This document shows positions 6,293 through 17,400 of a stretch of DNA of 45,628 nucleotides, piece after piece (position 1 is the first letter of the stretch; every line of letters starts with the position of its first letter). The notes beneath the pieces were generated by a model that saw only the letters and a program-made list of their open reading frames with translations, did no database searches and had not been told where the DNA came from. The position numbers and the translations under genes are program-made. This stretch comes from Fodinibacter sp038330415 (GTDB taxonomy: Bacteria; Actinomycetota; Actinomycetes; Actinomycetales; Dermatophilaceae), in the NCBI GenBank assembly GCA_038330415.1, contig JBBQNZ010000011.1, positions 1-45,628 of the forward strand, written 5' to 3'.

Positions 6293-9200
6293 ATGGGCAG
6301 GGCTGTTCGAATCCTTCCGTTCGTCCGCATCGTCGCCGTCGTCTCGGTCGCCATCGCACCGACGACGCTGGTGGTGGCCAGTGCCGGGGCCGCAGGTCTC
6401 GGTCGTGCCGCAGCGGTGGCGGCCGCGAGTCCCACGTACTCCGCGGGTGCGATGACGCTCTCCGTCGTGAGCGCTCGGGACGTGAGTCCCGGCAAGAACA
6501 TCAGGCCGAAGTCGGGTGATCCCGTATCCGACTACCAGTGGATCATCAACGCGGACGACACCGGCAACCCCGGCACCGCCAAGGACCCGCTGCTCACCGA
6601 CTGCCTCCCCATCACGGCGGCGGGGGCGCACTCCACCGACCCGGCCTACGCGGACACCTGCCCGTGGCCCAGCACGCGCCCGACGTCGGGCTTCGCCCCG
6701 ATCGTCGCCGAGGGAGACCAGGCCGACTTCGCGTCGGGCAAGTCCCTCTCGCTGCCCGGTGGCAAGTACCTCATCTCCGTGAAGTCCCGGGGCTTCAAGA
6801 TCGACGGGGCGCACTTCACGGTCGACGGGGGTTCGCAGGCGGTCAAGGTGGGCCTCAACCCGACACCGCTGCCGCTGGCGACGATCCAGCTGCAGGTCTA
6901 CGACGACTACGCGCCGGTCGACGGCACCTTCGAGGTCGACGCCGAGAGCAGCGTGAACATGTCGGGCTTCCACGCCCACCTCAGTGACGTGTTCGGTACC
7001 GTGAGCGTCGACTACTACGGCAACGCGCTCTGCACCAGCTACCTGCACGACGCGAAGGGCCTCATCAAGTTCGACGCGGCCAACAAGCCGCTGGTCGACG
7101 CCACGAAGGCCCCCGGGTGCCTGAGCGACGCCAAGGGCGTCATCAAGATCCCGAACCTGGGGCCGAACCGCTACGCCGCCACGGTCGCGGCGCCGAAGAT
7201 CGCCGGCGCCCAGTGGGTGCAGACCACCACCCTCGAAGGTGGTCACGACCACGACATCTGGATCCAGGAGGGCGACACCGGGCTGGACACCGAGCAGCTG
7301 CGCGGCCAGGAGCCCGTTCCCGCGACGCAGTTCGGGTTCGTCAAGTCGATGGCCCTGGCCCCCTCGGCCAAGGACACCACCCGGCACGGCGGCATCAAGG
7401 GCGTGGTCGTGCAGGGGCTGCCGTACATCGGCGGCCAGAACGGCGTGGTCGGGCCCGAGGGCGTCGCCGGCGTGAAGGTGGGGTCGCGGCTGGCGAACGT
7501 CTGGGTCGCGCTGTCCGACATGAACCACGGCGACCAGCAGGTCTATCTCGCCAAGGCCAAGAGCGACGGCACCTTCGCCATCGACGACGTCGCCGACGGC
7601 AGCTACCAGGTGACCCTGTGGGACGACGACCAGGACTACATCATCTACAGCTTCAACGCCGAGGTGGATTCCGCGGCGCACAGCGGCGCGGACGGTTACA
7701 CCGAAGTGGGACAGCAGACGCTCGTGGGCTGGTTCTCGCACTTCAAGGGCCACGTCTTCGTCGACGACAACGGCAACGGCAAGCGCGACCCGGGCGAGCA
7801 GGGCATCCCCAGCTTCACCCTCACCCTGCGTGAGCGCGACAACACCCAGATGGACCAGGCGACCAACACCGTCACCACCAACGACCAGGGCGAGTACGAC
7901 ATCCGCGAGGGCTACCCGATGGCGAAGTACCTCATCCTCGAGGCCTTCAACACCAGGTACGCCACCACGGGGGTCACCTGGAAGGGCGACAACGACCCCG
8001 AGGGCACCACCCAGCTCGGGCAGATGGTCGACCTGAACGTGCTCCCGATCATCGGGCTCAACGGCACCGTCGACTGGGGAGTGCGGCCGTACACCCCGAG
8101 CGAGAACGGCGGCATCGCGGCCACGGTCAGCTACGACACGACCCGCAACGAGCTCGACGCCGCCGACGCGGCGAGCGAGTCCTACCAGCCCGGCATCCCG
8201 GACGTGAAGGTGCACCTGTACCAGTCCACCCCGTGCACGATCACCGACAAGACCTCGGCGACCTACGCCGTCGACGTCGCCAACCAGTGCCGGCAGGGCA
8301 AGGAGATCGTCGCGCTCCAGAACAAGAACGACGCCTTCGACCCGACCCAGCCACCGAGCAGCACCAACGAGAAGTACACCGGGACCAACCCCGACAAGAA
8401 CCGCGGGGCCTTCGTGAAGGGCCCTGAGGTGTCGGACGCGTACAACTCCGAGACCTGGGGTCCGCCGCGTGGCTGCACCGCCCGCCAGTGGGACGGCTCC
8501 GTGCTCGACAAGACCTTCCAGCAGGCGCTCCCCGAGTTCGGGGTCACCGCCAACCAGCTGTGCGTGGAGGCGCCGATGATGGGCTTCCAGGCCGGCGTCA
8601 GCGACGCCGCCGGAGGCGCCCAGGCGGTGAACGGCAACTACGGCTTCAGCGGGATGGACCCCGGCGACTACATCGTCAGCGTCGACATCCCTAAGACCCC
8701 CGTCGGTGACCGCCCGATGTACAAGGTCACCTCCGAGGAGGACGTCAACGTCTTCACCGGCGACACCTACCTGCCGCAGGAGAACTACCCGCCGTCGACC
8801 CAGGCCGCCGCCGACAACCCGGCGGACCCGCCGCAGGCCACCCCGACGGCTCCCTCGCAGCCGCCGTCGGAGCAGGCCGGCATCATCTCCTCCTGCGTGG
8901 GGCCCCTGCACAGCGTCCACGTGCGCAACGTGCCCGAGGGTGACAGCAGCGACCCCGTGCCGGGCACCTACAACCCGGACTTCAACGCCGGCGGCGGCTC
9001 GCCGTTCGAGGGGTACGACATGCCCTCGTGCGCCGACAAGCTCGTCACCGTGCGGTCCGGGCAGACGGTCGCACCGAACTTCAACCTCTTCACCGAGGTC
9101 CCGATCCCCACGCACTTCTGGGGCCTGACCATCAACGACCTCGGCCTGACCCTCGACACCCGCTCAATCGGGTACGGCGAGGCCCAGGGCCTGCCCTACG

Positions 9201-11803
9201 TGCCGGTCGGCTTCTACGACTGGGCCGGGCGCCTGGACTACACGGCGCACACCGACTTCAACGGCATGTACGAGGCCCTGATGCCGTCGACCGACACCTA
9301 CAACTGCCCGGTGCCTGCCGGACCGTGCCCGAACATGTACCGGACCGTGGGCAACGACCCAGGAGCACCAGGCGCGCTCAACGCCGACTACAACTCCCGG
9401 TTCCGCACGATCGCCGCGAACTTCCAGGGCTGGCCCGGGCTGTACACGGTGACCGACCAGGCACCGACCCAGGCGGCCGCCACCGTCGCCACCCCGGACG
9501 GCGCCGTCGCCAACAACACGGTGTGCAACCTGCCCGACAGCACTCCACAGCTGCTGTCGGTGAGCACTCCGTACGTCAAACCCCTACCAGGGGGCCAACA
9601 CACGGCAGTCACCATCAAGGGGTTCGGGTTCGGCGCCGCGCCCGGCACGCTGACCCTCAAGGACCCGCTGGTCAGCGCGATGCCTGAGGTCGGCGCCACC
9701 ATCACGTCGTGGTCGGACCACAGCATCACCTTCACGGTCCCCGACAGGTACCAGCCGCCGAAGCCCACACCGACCTCGCCACTCCCGCCCCAGGCCAACC
9801 TCAGAGGCGCCCTGCAGCTCAGCCTGACCAGCGCCGCGGGTGTGCCTGCCTACAACACGCTCTCGCTCCTGGCGCTCAGCGGCTCCGGTACCGGCGCCGG
9901 GCAGAACAACCCGAAGCTCTACGAGGTCGGCCCGGGCAAGACCTACGCCACGGTGCAGGCGGCGCTCAACGCCGCCGTGCCGACGCGCGACGTCCAGTAC
10001 AAGGCCGTCGTCGTGTGGCCGAACACCCCGAGCGCCACCAACCCCCAGGGTGACTACAACGAGAACATCGTCATCCACAACCAGGTGCGGGTGCAGGGCG
10101 TCGGTCCCGGTGGGTTCGACGACACCGGAGCCTTCGTCCCGGGCTCGATCCTCGACGGCACCGGCTTCGACCTCGACCTGCCCAGTGGCACCAACTGGCT
10201 GGCAGCCCTGAACCGGCAGGCGTACCGCGGCCTGGCCGCGGTGCCGGATGCCGCTGACGTCACCGTGGTGGCACCCCTGGCCGGGACCAGCCAGCCGCCC
10301 GCCACCGGCTCGCCGGCGAGCGTGTGGCCGGTGGCCCTCGACGGCCTGCGGATCCGCAACGGCTCGCAGTCGAACATCGCGACGGCAGCCAACGCCATCA
10401 CCGGTGGTGTCTCGACCGGCGTGGGCGGCGGCGGGTCGCTCGTCACCCAGGGTGGCGGTGTCTACGCGCACCAGCTCGTGCAGGGCCTGCACCTCACGAA
10501 CAACGTCTTCGACGGCAACAGCGGCTCGTTCGGTGGCGCCATCCGGATCGGGACGCCGTACGTCGGCAACAACCAGAACTACGCACCGGTGATCTCGCAC
10601 AACCAGATCCGCGACAATGGCGGCACGAACCTCGCGGGCGGCATCGGGCTCTTCACCGGGTCCGACGGCTACTCGGTCGACCACAACGCCATCTGCGGCA
10701 ACCACAGCTCGGAGTACGGCGGCGCGATCACGGCCTTCGGCTACCAGAACACCAACACGACGCAGGGCGCCGGGAACTCGATCGACCACAACCGGATCTG
10801 GTTCAACCAGTCCTACGACGAGGGTGGCGCCGTCATGGTCGCCGGTGAGCTGCCGGCCGACCCCAACGGGATCACCGCGGGAAGCGGGCCGGTGTCCATC
10901 GACGCCAACGTCATCCAGGCGAACCTGGCCAACGACGACGGCGGCGGCATCCGGCTCCTGCAGACCTCCGGGTCGAACGTCAGCACCACCCGGTGCACCG
11001 CCTCCAGCTGCCCGCCGGGCCGGATGGTCACCGACACGATCAACATCACGAACAACCAGATCGCCAACAACGTGTCGGCCCACGAGGGCGGCGGCATCGC
11101 CCTGGACGACGCGGCGTTCGTGAACATCGTGAACAACACGGTGGTCCGCAACATCACCACGGCCACCGCCACCACCAGCAACGGGCTCCCTGCACCGGCC
11201 GGGCTGTCCACGGGCGTCCTCAGCGACCAGCTCCTGGCCCGGCTGAAGAGCCAGAGCGGCTTCGCGGGCATGCTCACCAACGGCACGGCGGTGGCCAGTC
11301 CGACCATGTTCAACAACGTCTTCTCGGACAACTACGCCGGCACCTACTACGGCGGGCTGGAGAGCGGCATCACCGATGCCGACGCCAACCGCTGGGACGT
11401 CGGGATACCCGACAACCCCGCCGGCCTCCAGCTGACGATGAAGAACTCCTGGTTCCAGAACGCCACCGACACCGTCAGTAGCCCCACCAACAAGGTCGGA
11501 GCCGACTCGGTCAACGACGTGAAGGTCAGGAGTGACTTCCAGATCGGGGTCAACATCCTCGCCTCGAGGCAGTTCCCGGCCTTCCGGCAGGCGGCGATCA
11601 CCACCGCGGTGTTCCCGTACAGCCTGCTCGGACAGTTCGACCTGGCCCCCGGGTCTCCAGCGATCGGCCTGGGCGCGAAGCAGATGAATGCGGCCTACGG
11701 GGTCCCCCCGGTGGTCGTCACCGCCCCGACAGCCGACCTCCACGGGGCCACTCGGCCCACAGCAGGCCGGTACGACGCCGGCTCGTCGCAGGTCACCCCA
11801 TGA
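6293..11803 (+). CDS. Giant secreted protein: SdrD-B, TIG and beta-helix domains
   Basis: 1836 residues from ATG 6293, with GAGGGAG six bases upstream; a hydrophobic signal peptide ends near an Ala-rich stretch at about residue 37. Recognisable parts: a carboxypeptidase-regulatory-like beta domain at about 400-445 (DGTFAIDDVADGSYQVTLWD); an SdrD-B domain at about 485-570 (GHVFVDDNGNGKRDPGEQG, a probable Ca-binding loop); a Pro-rich linker near 840-865; a TIG/IPT-like domain at about 1083-1190 (VTIKGFGFGAAPGTLTL); and a right-handed parallel beta-helix at about 1213-1735, with many NNVF/HNQI/DGNSG turns as in NosD or pectin-lyase folds. Many Cys residues suggest disulfides. There is no LPXTG, membrane tail or S-layer motif, so anchoring is unclear. 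It is first in the copper-protein cluster and probably its structural or glycan-binding scaffold. No enzymatic function can be assigned. Confidence 0.85.
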   Translation: MGRAVRILPFVRIVAVVSVAIAPTTLVVASAGAAGLGRAAAVAAASPTYSAGAMTLSVVSARDVSPGKNIRPKSGDPVSDYQWIINADDTGNPGTAKDPLLTDCLPITAAGAHSTDPAYADTCPWPSTRPTSGFAPIVAEGDQADFASGKSLSLPGGKYLISVKSRGFKIDGAHFTVDGGSQAVKVGLNPTPLPLATIQLQVYDDYAPVDGTFEVDAESSVNMSGFHAHLSDVFGTVSVDYYGNALCTSYLHDAKGLIKFDAANKPLVDATKAPGCLSDAKGVIKIPNLGPNRYAATVAAPKIAGAQWVQTTTLEGGHDHDIWIQEGDTGLDTEQLRGQEPVPATQFGFVKSMALAPSAKDTTRHGGIKGVVVQGLPYIGGQNGVVGPEGVAGVKVGSRLANVWVALSDMNHGDQQVYLAKAKSDGTFAIDDVADGSYQVTLWDDDQDYIIYSFNAEVDSAAHSGADGYTEVGQQTLVGWFSHFKGHVFVDDNGNGKRDPGEQGIPSFTLTLRERDNTQMDQATNTVTTNDQGEYDIREGYPMAKYLILEAFNTRYATTGVTWKGDNDPEGTTQLGQMVDLNVLPIIGLNGTVDWGVRPYTPSENGGIAATVSYDTTRNELDAADAASESYQPGIPDVKVHLYQSTPCTITDKTSATYAVDVANQCRQGKEIVALQNKNDAFDPTQPPSSTNEKYTGTNPDKNRGAFVKGPEVSDAYNSETWGPPRGCTARQWDGSVLDKTFQQALPEFGVTANQLCVEAPMMGFQAGVSDAAGGAQAVNGNYGFSGMDPGDYIVSVDIPKTPVGDRPMYKVTSEEDVNVFTGDTYLPQENYPPSTQAAADNPADPPQATPTAPSQPPSEQAGIISSCVGPLHSVHVRNVPEGDSSDPVPGTYNPDFNAGGGSPFEGYDMPSCADKLVTVRSGQTVAPNFNLFTEVPIPTHFWGLTINDLGLTLDTRSIGYGEAQGLPYVPVGFYDWAGRLDYTAHTDFNGMYEALMPSTDTYNCPVPAGPCPNMYRTVGNDPGAPGALNADYNSRFRTIAANFQGWPGLYTVTDQAPTQAAATVATPDGAVANNTVCNLPDSTPQLLSVSTPYVKPLPGGQHTAVTIKGFGFGAAPGTLTLKDPLVSAMPEVGATITSWSDHSITFTVPDRYQPPKPTPTSPLPPQANLRGALQLSLTSAAGVPAYNTLSLLALSGSGTGAGQNNPKLYEVGPGKTYATVQAALNAAVPTRDVQYKAVVVWPNTPSATNPQGDYNENIVIHNQVRVQGVGPGGFDDTGAFVPGSILDGTGFDLDLPSGTNWLAALNRQAYRGLAAVPDAADVTVVAPLAGTSQPPATGSPASVWPVALDGLRIRNGSQSNIATAANAITGGVSTGVGGGGSLVTQGGGVYAHQLVQGLHLTNNVFDGNSGSFGGAIRIGTPYVGNNQNYAPVISHNQIRDNGGTNLAGGIGLFTGSDGYSVDHNAICGNHSSEYGGAITAFGYQNTNTTQGAGNSIDHNRIWFNQSYDEGGAVMVAGELPADPNGITAGSGPVSIDANVIQANLANDDGGGIRLLQTSGSNVSTTRCTASSCPPGRMVTDTINITNNQIANNVSAHEGGGIALDDAAFVNIVNNTVVRNITTATATTSNGLPAPAGLSTGVLSDQLLARLKSQSGFAGMLTNGTAVASPTMFNNVFSDNYAGTYYGGLESGITDADANRWDVGIPDNPAGLQLTMKNSWFQNATDTVSSPTNKVGADSVNDVKVRSDFQIGVNILASRQFPAFRQAAITTAVFPYSLLGQFDLAPGSPAIGLGAKQMNAAYGVPPVVVTAPTADLHGATRPTAGRYDAGSSQVTP

Positions 11804-11820
11804 ACTGGCAGGAGCACGCA

Positions 11821-13107
11821 ATGAACGCAACACCGGTGGACCGTCGACGGATCCTGCTGGGGTCCCTCGGGGTCGGCGGCCTGGTGGCGGCATCCCGGGT
11901 CATCTCACCGCAGCTGGCCCGAGGCGCAGTCCCCACCGCGACCAGCGGCCCGCGGCCGCCGAAGACGCTGGCCCTGGCCGGGACCGACGGCTGGGTCTCG
12001 ATGCCGGCCAACGCGCCCGCGGACCCGCCGTTCTTCCCGGACCCGCTGGCACCCGCCGGCTTCAACACCTACGTGTTCGGCTTCCGGGACGTGTCGGGGA
12101 TGAGCGACGCCGACCTGGCGGCCCAGCGCGGCAAGGCGCAGATCTCCGCCCCCATCCTCGTGTTCGACGAGGAGGACGCGATCACGCTGAGCCTGTACAA
12201 CCTGGGTCTTTCGCAGCGGCCGGACCTGTTCGACGGGCACACCATGCACTGGCACGGCTTCGTCAACGCGATCCCGCTCTTCGACGGGGTGCCCGAGCTG
12301 TCGCTTTCAGTGCCCGTGGGGCGGCGGTTCGACTACTTCTACAAGCCCCACGACGCAGGCACCTACATGTACCACTGCCACTTCGAGGACGTGGAGCACG
12401 TGCAGATGGGCATGACCGGCATGGTCTGGGTGCGGCCGAAGCAGAACGCGCAGCCGGTCGGCAGTGACCCGGTCGGGACCAAGTACGCCTACAACGACGG
12501 CGACGGTTCGACGCGCTACGACCGGGAGTTCGGCATCATCGTCACCGAGCTGTGGTCGGCCGCCCACTACCGGGACGCCCACATCCAGGTCAGTGACTGG
12601 ACCGACTTCGACGCCTCCTTCTGGTTGATGAACGGGCGGGCCTGGCCCGACACCTTCGCGGCCAACGGCGGCAACTCCGTGACCCGGCCCGACGGTGGCC
12701 TGCAGTATCGGCCCGACCTCGACGCGGCCGCCGGACGCCTTCAGTACCAGCCGAACTCGTCACACATCACGTGCGTGCCGGGCGAGCGGGTCCTGATCCG
12801 CCTGGCCAACCTCGGGTTCCAGGACCACTCCCTGACGTGCGACGACATCGACCTCACCGTGGTGGCCGAGGACGCGAGCCTGCTCAAGAACGGCTCGGTC
12901 AGCAACTACCTGACGACCAACACGGTGGACATCGGCCCCGGCGAGAGCCGGGACGTGATCTTCACGGCGCCGGCGGTGGGCGAGTACCTCCTCTACGACC
13001 GCCGGTACAGCTTCCTCAACAACGGTGGCGGCACCGGGTACGGCGGCATGATGACGCGGATCAGCGTCAATGCCTCGCTCCCCGCCCAGGCCCAACCGAA
13101 CCTGTGA
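11821..13107 (+). CDS. Tat-exported multicopper-oxidase-like protein
   Basis: 428 residues; the ATG at 11821 has GGAG at a normal distance. The N-terminus DRRRILLGSLGVGGLVAA is a twin-arginine signal, expected for an enzyme that folds with its cofactor before export. A cupredoxin domain holds the copper motifs HTMHWHG (His140, His143, His145) and HCHFEDVEHVQMGM (His185, Cys186, His187, His193, Met196), so the type 1 and HxH-type ligands lie in one domain. A C-terminal cupredoxin domain (about 310-425) lacks a HCH motif. It is 17 bp after the giant-protein gene and 14 bp before the next cupredoxin gene. Family recognition is firm; the substrate (metal ion, phenol, other) cannot be told. It could be a partial oxidase needing a partner. 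Confidence 0.85.
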   Translation: MNATPVDRRRILLGSLGVGGLVAASRVISPQLARGAVPTATSGPRPPKTLALAGTDGWVSMPANAPADPPFFPDPLAPAGFNTYVFGFRDVSGMSDADLAAQRGKAQISAPILVFDEEDAITLSLYNLGLSQRPDLFDGHTMHWHGFVNAIPLFDGVPELSLSVPVGRRFDYFYKPHDAGTYMYHCHFEDVEHVQMGMTGMVWVRPKQNAQPVGSDPVGTKYAYNDGDGSTRYDREFGIIVTELWSAAHYRDAHIQVSDWTDFDASFWLMNGRAWPDTFAANGGNSVTRPDGGLQYRPDLDAAAGRLQYQPNSSHITCVPGERVLIRLANLGFQDHSLTCDDIDLTVVAEDASLLKNGSVSNYLTTNTVDIGPGESRDVIFTAPAVGEYLLYDRRYSFLNNGGGTGYGGMMTRISVNASLPAQAQPNL

Positions 13108-13121
13108 CCCGGGAGACGACG

Positions 13122-14471
13122 ATGATGACAACGACTTCGGGCAGCTCGCCACGGTGGGTCACCCGCTACCTCCGCCCGGCTCCCCGCGGGGCACGCCGGA
13201 TGGTGGCCCTGGGGGCCGCCGCGGTCCTGCTGGCCGCCGGGGCTGCCGTCGCCGTGCAGTCCTCGGCCCAGGCCGGTTCGGCCCCCGAGGAGGGGATCGA
13301 CTGCGACACCTCGAGCACCAACACCTTCACGCTGGGCACCAGGACCGGCCAGGTGACGACCCCGGACGGGAACTCGGTCTACTCGTGGGGCTTCGCCAAC
13401 GAGGGTGAGGGGCACGGCTTCCAGCTCCCCGGCCCCACGCTCTGCGTCACCAGCGGCCAGGCCGTCACGGTCGTGCTGCACAACTCGCTGAGCGAACCGG
13501 TGTCGATCGTCTTCCACGGCCAGTCCGCGGTGAAGGCCGGCGGCAAGCCGGCCCAGCCGCAGTTCGGCGCCGCGAACACGCTGACGTCCCTCGTCCAGCC
13601 GGCGCCCGCCACGAACGGGTCGATGACCTACACCTTCACGGCGAGCGCACCGGGCACCTACCTCTACTCCCCGGGCACCGACGTCAACAAGCAGGCCCAG
13701 ATGGGCCTGTTCGGCGCCCTCGTCGTGCGGCCGAAGGCCGGGCCCGCGCAGGTCACCGAGGCCGGGACGACGTTCAACCCCGAGCACGAGTACCTCTTCG
13801 TGCTCTCCGAGATCGACCCCGACATCCACCTCGCCGTGGAGCGGGGAGAGACCGTGGACTGGGCGTCGTACAAGCCGCGCTACTTCATGATGAACGGGCG
13901 CAGCATGCCCGACACCTTGGCGCCCAACCGGGCCTCGTGGCTGCCGAGCCAGCCCTACGGCTCCATGGTGCACATCCAGCCGTACGACAAGGGGACCAAC
14001 CCCGAGCCGGCCGTCATCCGGTACCTCAACGCCGGCACCGAGAACTACCCCTTCCACCCGCACGGCAGTGACGAGCGCGTGGTCAACATCGACGGCCATC
14101 CGAGGATCGGAGCCGGCGGAGAAGACCTGTCCTACAACAAGTTCGACCTGAACGTGCAACCGGGCCAGAGCCTTGACACCACGATGATCTGGACCAACGT
14201 CGACCAGTGGGACCCGAACACCAACCCGATACCCACGACGCTGCCGGTCATAACGGACCAGCTGCTCGTCGGCACCGACACCTGGTTCAGCGAGAGCCCG
14301 TACCTCGGTCACAAGGGCAACGTCCCGACCTACATCACCGACAACAACCAGTGCGGCGAGTACTACCACATCGCCCACAGCCACGCACTGCAGCAGGCGA
14401 CCAACTACGGCGCGAGCTTCGGCGGGATGATGACGGTCTACCGCATCGACCCGCCCGGCGGCTGCAGGTGA
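13122..14471 (+). CDS. Secreted cupredoxin/multicopper-oxidase-like protein 2
   Basis: 449 residues, ATG ATG start with GGGAG before it. A basic stretch and hydrophobic segment (about residues 25-48) form a signal peptide or anchor. The first cupredoxin domain (about 55-205) has a lone VFHGQS in place of HWHG and TYLYSPGTD...QMGLFGALVV in place of the HCH loop, so it has probably lost copper. The C-terminal domain keeps PFHPHGSD (His312, His314) and CGEYYHIAHSHALQQ (Cys411, His416, His419, His421). The motif pair TYLY-GTD-QMGL and HSH-GGMMT recalls the OmpB/MoxA-type oxidases of metal-transforming bacteria; this is from memory and unaligned. It lies between two other cupredoxin genes with 14- and 20-bp gaps. 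Confidence 0.8.
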   Translation: MMTTTSGSSPRWVTRYLRPAPRGARRMVALGAAAVLLAAGAAVAVQSSAQAGSAPEEGIDCDTSSTNTFTLGTRTGQVTTPDGNSVYSWGFANEGEGHGFQLPGPTLCVTSGQAVTVVLHNSLSEPVSIVFHGQSAVKAGGKPAQPQFGAANTLTSLVQPAPATNGSMTYTFTASAPGTYLYSPGTDVNKQAQMGLFGALVVRPKAGPAQVTEAGTTFNPEHEYLFVLSEIDPDIHLAVERGETVDWASYKPRYFMMNGRSMPDTLAPNRASWLPSQPYGSMVHIQPYDKGTNPEPAVIRYLNAGTENYPFHPHGSDERVVNIDGHPRIGAGGEDLSYNKFDLNVQPGQSLDTTMIWTNVDQWDPNTNPIPTTLPVITDQLLVGTDTWFSESPYLGHKGNVPTYITDNNQCGEYYHIAHSHALQQATNYGASFGGMMTVYRIDPPGGCR

Positions 14472-14491
14472 GCCCGATGGGACGAGAGACG

Positions 14492-17400
14492 ATGACCACG
14501 CGAAAGCTGACCACGGCGCGCTGCGCCGCCCTCCTCACGGCCACGCTGCTCGCTGCCGGGACGGCCACGGCCGCGCCGGCGGGGGCCGCCTCCGCGGGGG
14601 CGGCCCCGGCCGCGAGCGCGCTCACCCGCGCGCCGGAAGCGGCCCCGGCCGCTGCACCCGCCCAGGCGACGACCCTCGCTGCGGCCGGCTCCGGGCACCT
14701 GCCCGCGCAGGGCTGCGTGGTCGCCGGCACGACCGCCACCTGCGCGCTCTATGCGCGCCCCGGAACGGTCCAGCTCGTCGGGCGGACCATCCCCATCTGG
14801 GGCTGGTCCGGCTCCGCCACCGGTGACCCGACCCTTCCGGGCCCGGTGCTCGTGGTCGACCAGGGCTCGACCGTCAAGCTCGAGGTGCACAACGAGCTCC
14901 CGGACAACCTGTCCCTCGCGGTGCCCGGCATCCCGGCCGCCGACCTCGGCAGCGGCTTCGGAGGGACCGCCTCCACCACCGGCATCGCCACGGGCACCAG
15001 CCAGACGTTCACCCTGACCGCCTCGCGGCCCGGCACGTTCGTCTACGAGGCCGGCCACACCAGCAACGGGGCGCGCCAGGTGGCCATGGGCGTGGCCGGC
15101 GTGCTCGTCGTGCGGCCTGTGGGCGGGGCGAACGCCTACCCCGGAGCGGCCACGGCGTACGACGACGAGGCCGTCGTCGCCCTCAGCGAGGTCGACCCCG
15201 CCCTCAACGCGGACCCGGCCGGATTCGACATGCGCAACTTCAACCCGCGCTACCGCCTGATCAACGGCAAGTCCTTCCCCGAGACCGACGTCATCGCCAC
15301 CGACCAGGGGCACCGGCTGCTCCTGCGGTACGCCGACCTCGGCAGCCAGCCTCACGCGATGAGCATCCTGGGGGCCGACCAGCAGGCCGTCGCCCGCGAC
15401 GCCCACGAGCTGGTCTACCCCCTCGGTGAGGTCGTCGAGCCGCTGACTCCCGGCCAGACCGCCGACTGCATCGTAGCGGCGCCCTCGGGCGCCGACTCGA
15501 AGCTGGCCCTGGTCGAGTCGGGGACCCACCTCGACAACGACGCGATGACCACCGCCGACCCGACGCAGACCGCCTTCGGCGGCATGCTCACCTTCCTCGA
15601 CACCAACGCACCGCCGCCGGACCCCGGCGCCCCCGACCTGCTCGGCCCCACCGCGACACACGTGACGGCCACCCCGAACCCGTCCGACGCGACGACGCCG
15701 ATGACGGTCACCGCCGACCTCGACGACACCGACACCGGCGGCTCGAACGTCTCCGCGGCCGAGGTGGTGCTCGACGACGTGACGAAGGTCGGGCCCGGCA
15801 ACGGCATCCAGATGAGCGCGACCTTCGGGAGCCCAACGGTCACCGGGGCAACGGCAACCATCCCGGTCTCCGTGCTGGCCGACCCGGGCTTCGCCGCCGG
15901 GCGCCACGTGGTCTACGTGCGAGCCCTCGACTCCGCCGGGAACTGGGGCGTCGTCGGATCCGTCGCCGTCAACGTGCCCAAGCGCGGCCCGCTGACCACC
16001 GGTGGAGCACTGACGCCCAACCCGGCCAACGGCTCCACCACGATGAAGCTCACGGCCACGGGCAACGACTCCGGCTTCGGCGGGCAGGTCACGGCGGCCG
16101 AGTACTTCCTGGACCCGGTGACCGATGCCAGCGGCAGCTTCCCGACGCCTCCGACCAACGGTGCGGGCCTGCCCGTCTCGGTGGTCGCCGGTCGCACCAT
16201 CACCTCCGAGTCGGCGAGCATCCCGGTGACCTCGGCCCTCGGCGAGGGCGTGCACCACGTCTTCGTGCACAGCCAGGACACCCAGGGGCTCTGGGGCCCG
16301 CTGCTCGACGTCCCCTTCACCGTGGACCTCGTCGGACCGGTGACCATCGCCTCGGCGATGAGCCCGAGCGCCCTCAACGGCGTGGTCAGCGACCCGTCGA
16401 ACCCCGGCTTTGCCAAGGTGACTGCCCTCGTGCAGGACACCCAGAACAACAGCCAGGTGTCCAGCAAGGTGGTCCAGGCCGTCGCGTTCTTCGACGACCC
16501 GGCCGTGCCCTCCCCCACCCACAAGGGGCTGACCCTGCAGGCCACCGACGGCGCGTTCGACACCAGCGTCGAGAACGTCTACGGCCTGGTCCCGCTCTCC
16601 CAGGTCAAGACCTGGGCGACGGTGCAGGGTGAGCACAAGCTCTACGTCTACGGCCAGGATGCCGCGGGCAACTGGGGCGCGACGACGCTGGCCACCTTCG
16701 TGGTGGACACCGTCAAGCCGGTCATCTCGAGCTCCACGGCCGCAACGACCCCCACCACGCCGGGCAGCCTTCCCACGCCGGCCACGGTGACCGTGACGGC
16801 GAACCTCAGCGGCACCCAGTCCAGCGACATCACGGGCGGCGAGGTCTGGTTCGGCACCGTCGACCCGGGCGTCGGGCGAGGCACCCGCGTGACGGTGAGC
16901 TACACCGGCACCAAGGTGACCTTCACCATCCCGGTGGCCCAGCTCAAGCTGGGGCTCAACACGCTCGGTGTGCGGGTGCAGGACAAGGCCGGTAACTGGA
17001 GTGCTGCAAGCTCGGCCACGTACACGGTCGCGCCCAGCCCCACCACCATCACCACCCAGCCGTTCAACACCCCGTTCCCCGGCACGAACTGGACGGCCAC
17101 CACCACAGGTGTGGCCCGCAGCACTGCGACCCCCACCCTGGGCGCTACCAGCTACCTGCGAGCCACCGGTGGGGCCAAACCTGCCTACGTCGCCAGCTCG
17201 GTGCCCACGGGTGTCGCTCTGGCCAACGCGCAGCTGCTGCTGCGCGGTGACACGCTCAACGCCGGCAAGCCGGTGGCGGTCTACCAGGGCTACTCCGGGT
17301 CGACCCCGTCGTTCTCGGTGGTCGCCACCGGCACGGGTGCCACCCTCGCCCTCACCCCGGTCCTCGCCGGGCAGGCCACAGCGTCCGGGAAGCCGGTCAC

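Noticed and set aside
6212..9115. Long open frame antisense to the giant secreted protein (967 codons), and similar ones at 436-1677, 9584-11893, 14438-17851 and 2935-3930
   Set aside because: They are shadows produced by high-GC third-position bias; their translations are Arg/Pro/Gly-rich or Val/Gly-rich with no domain signatures, opposite genes with clear motifs.
11821..14471. Calling the cluster a manganese oxidase
   Set aside because: Cupredoxin motifs do not show the substrate; only a loose memory-based likeness to OmpB/MoxA proteins supports metal oxidation.
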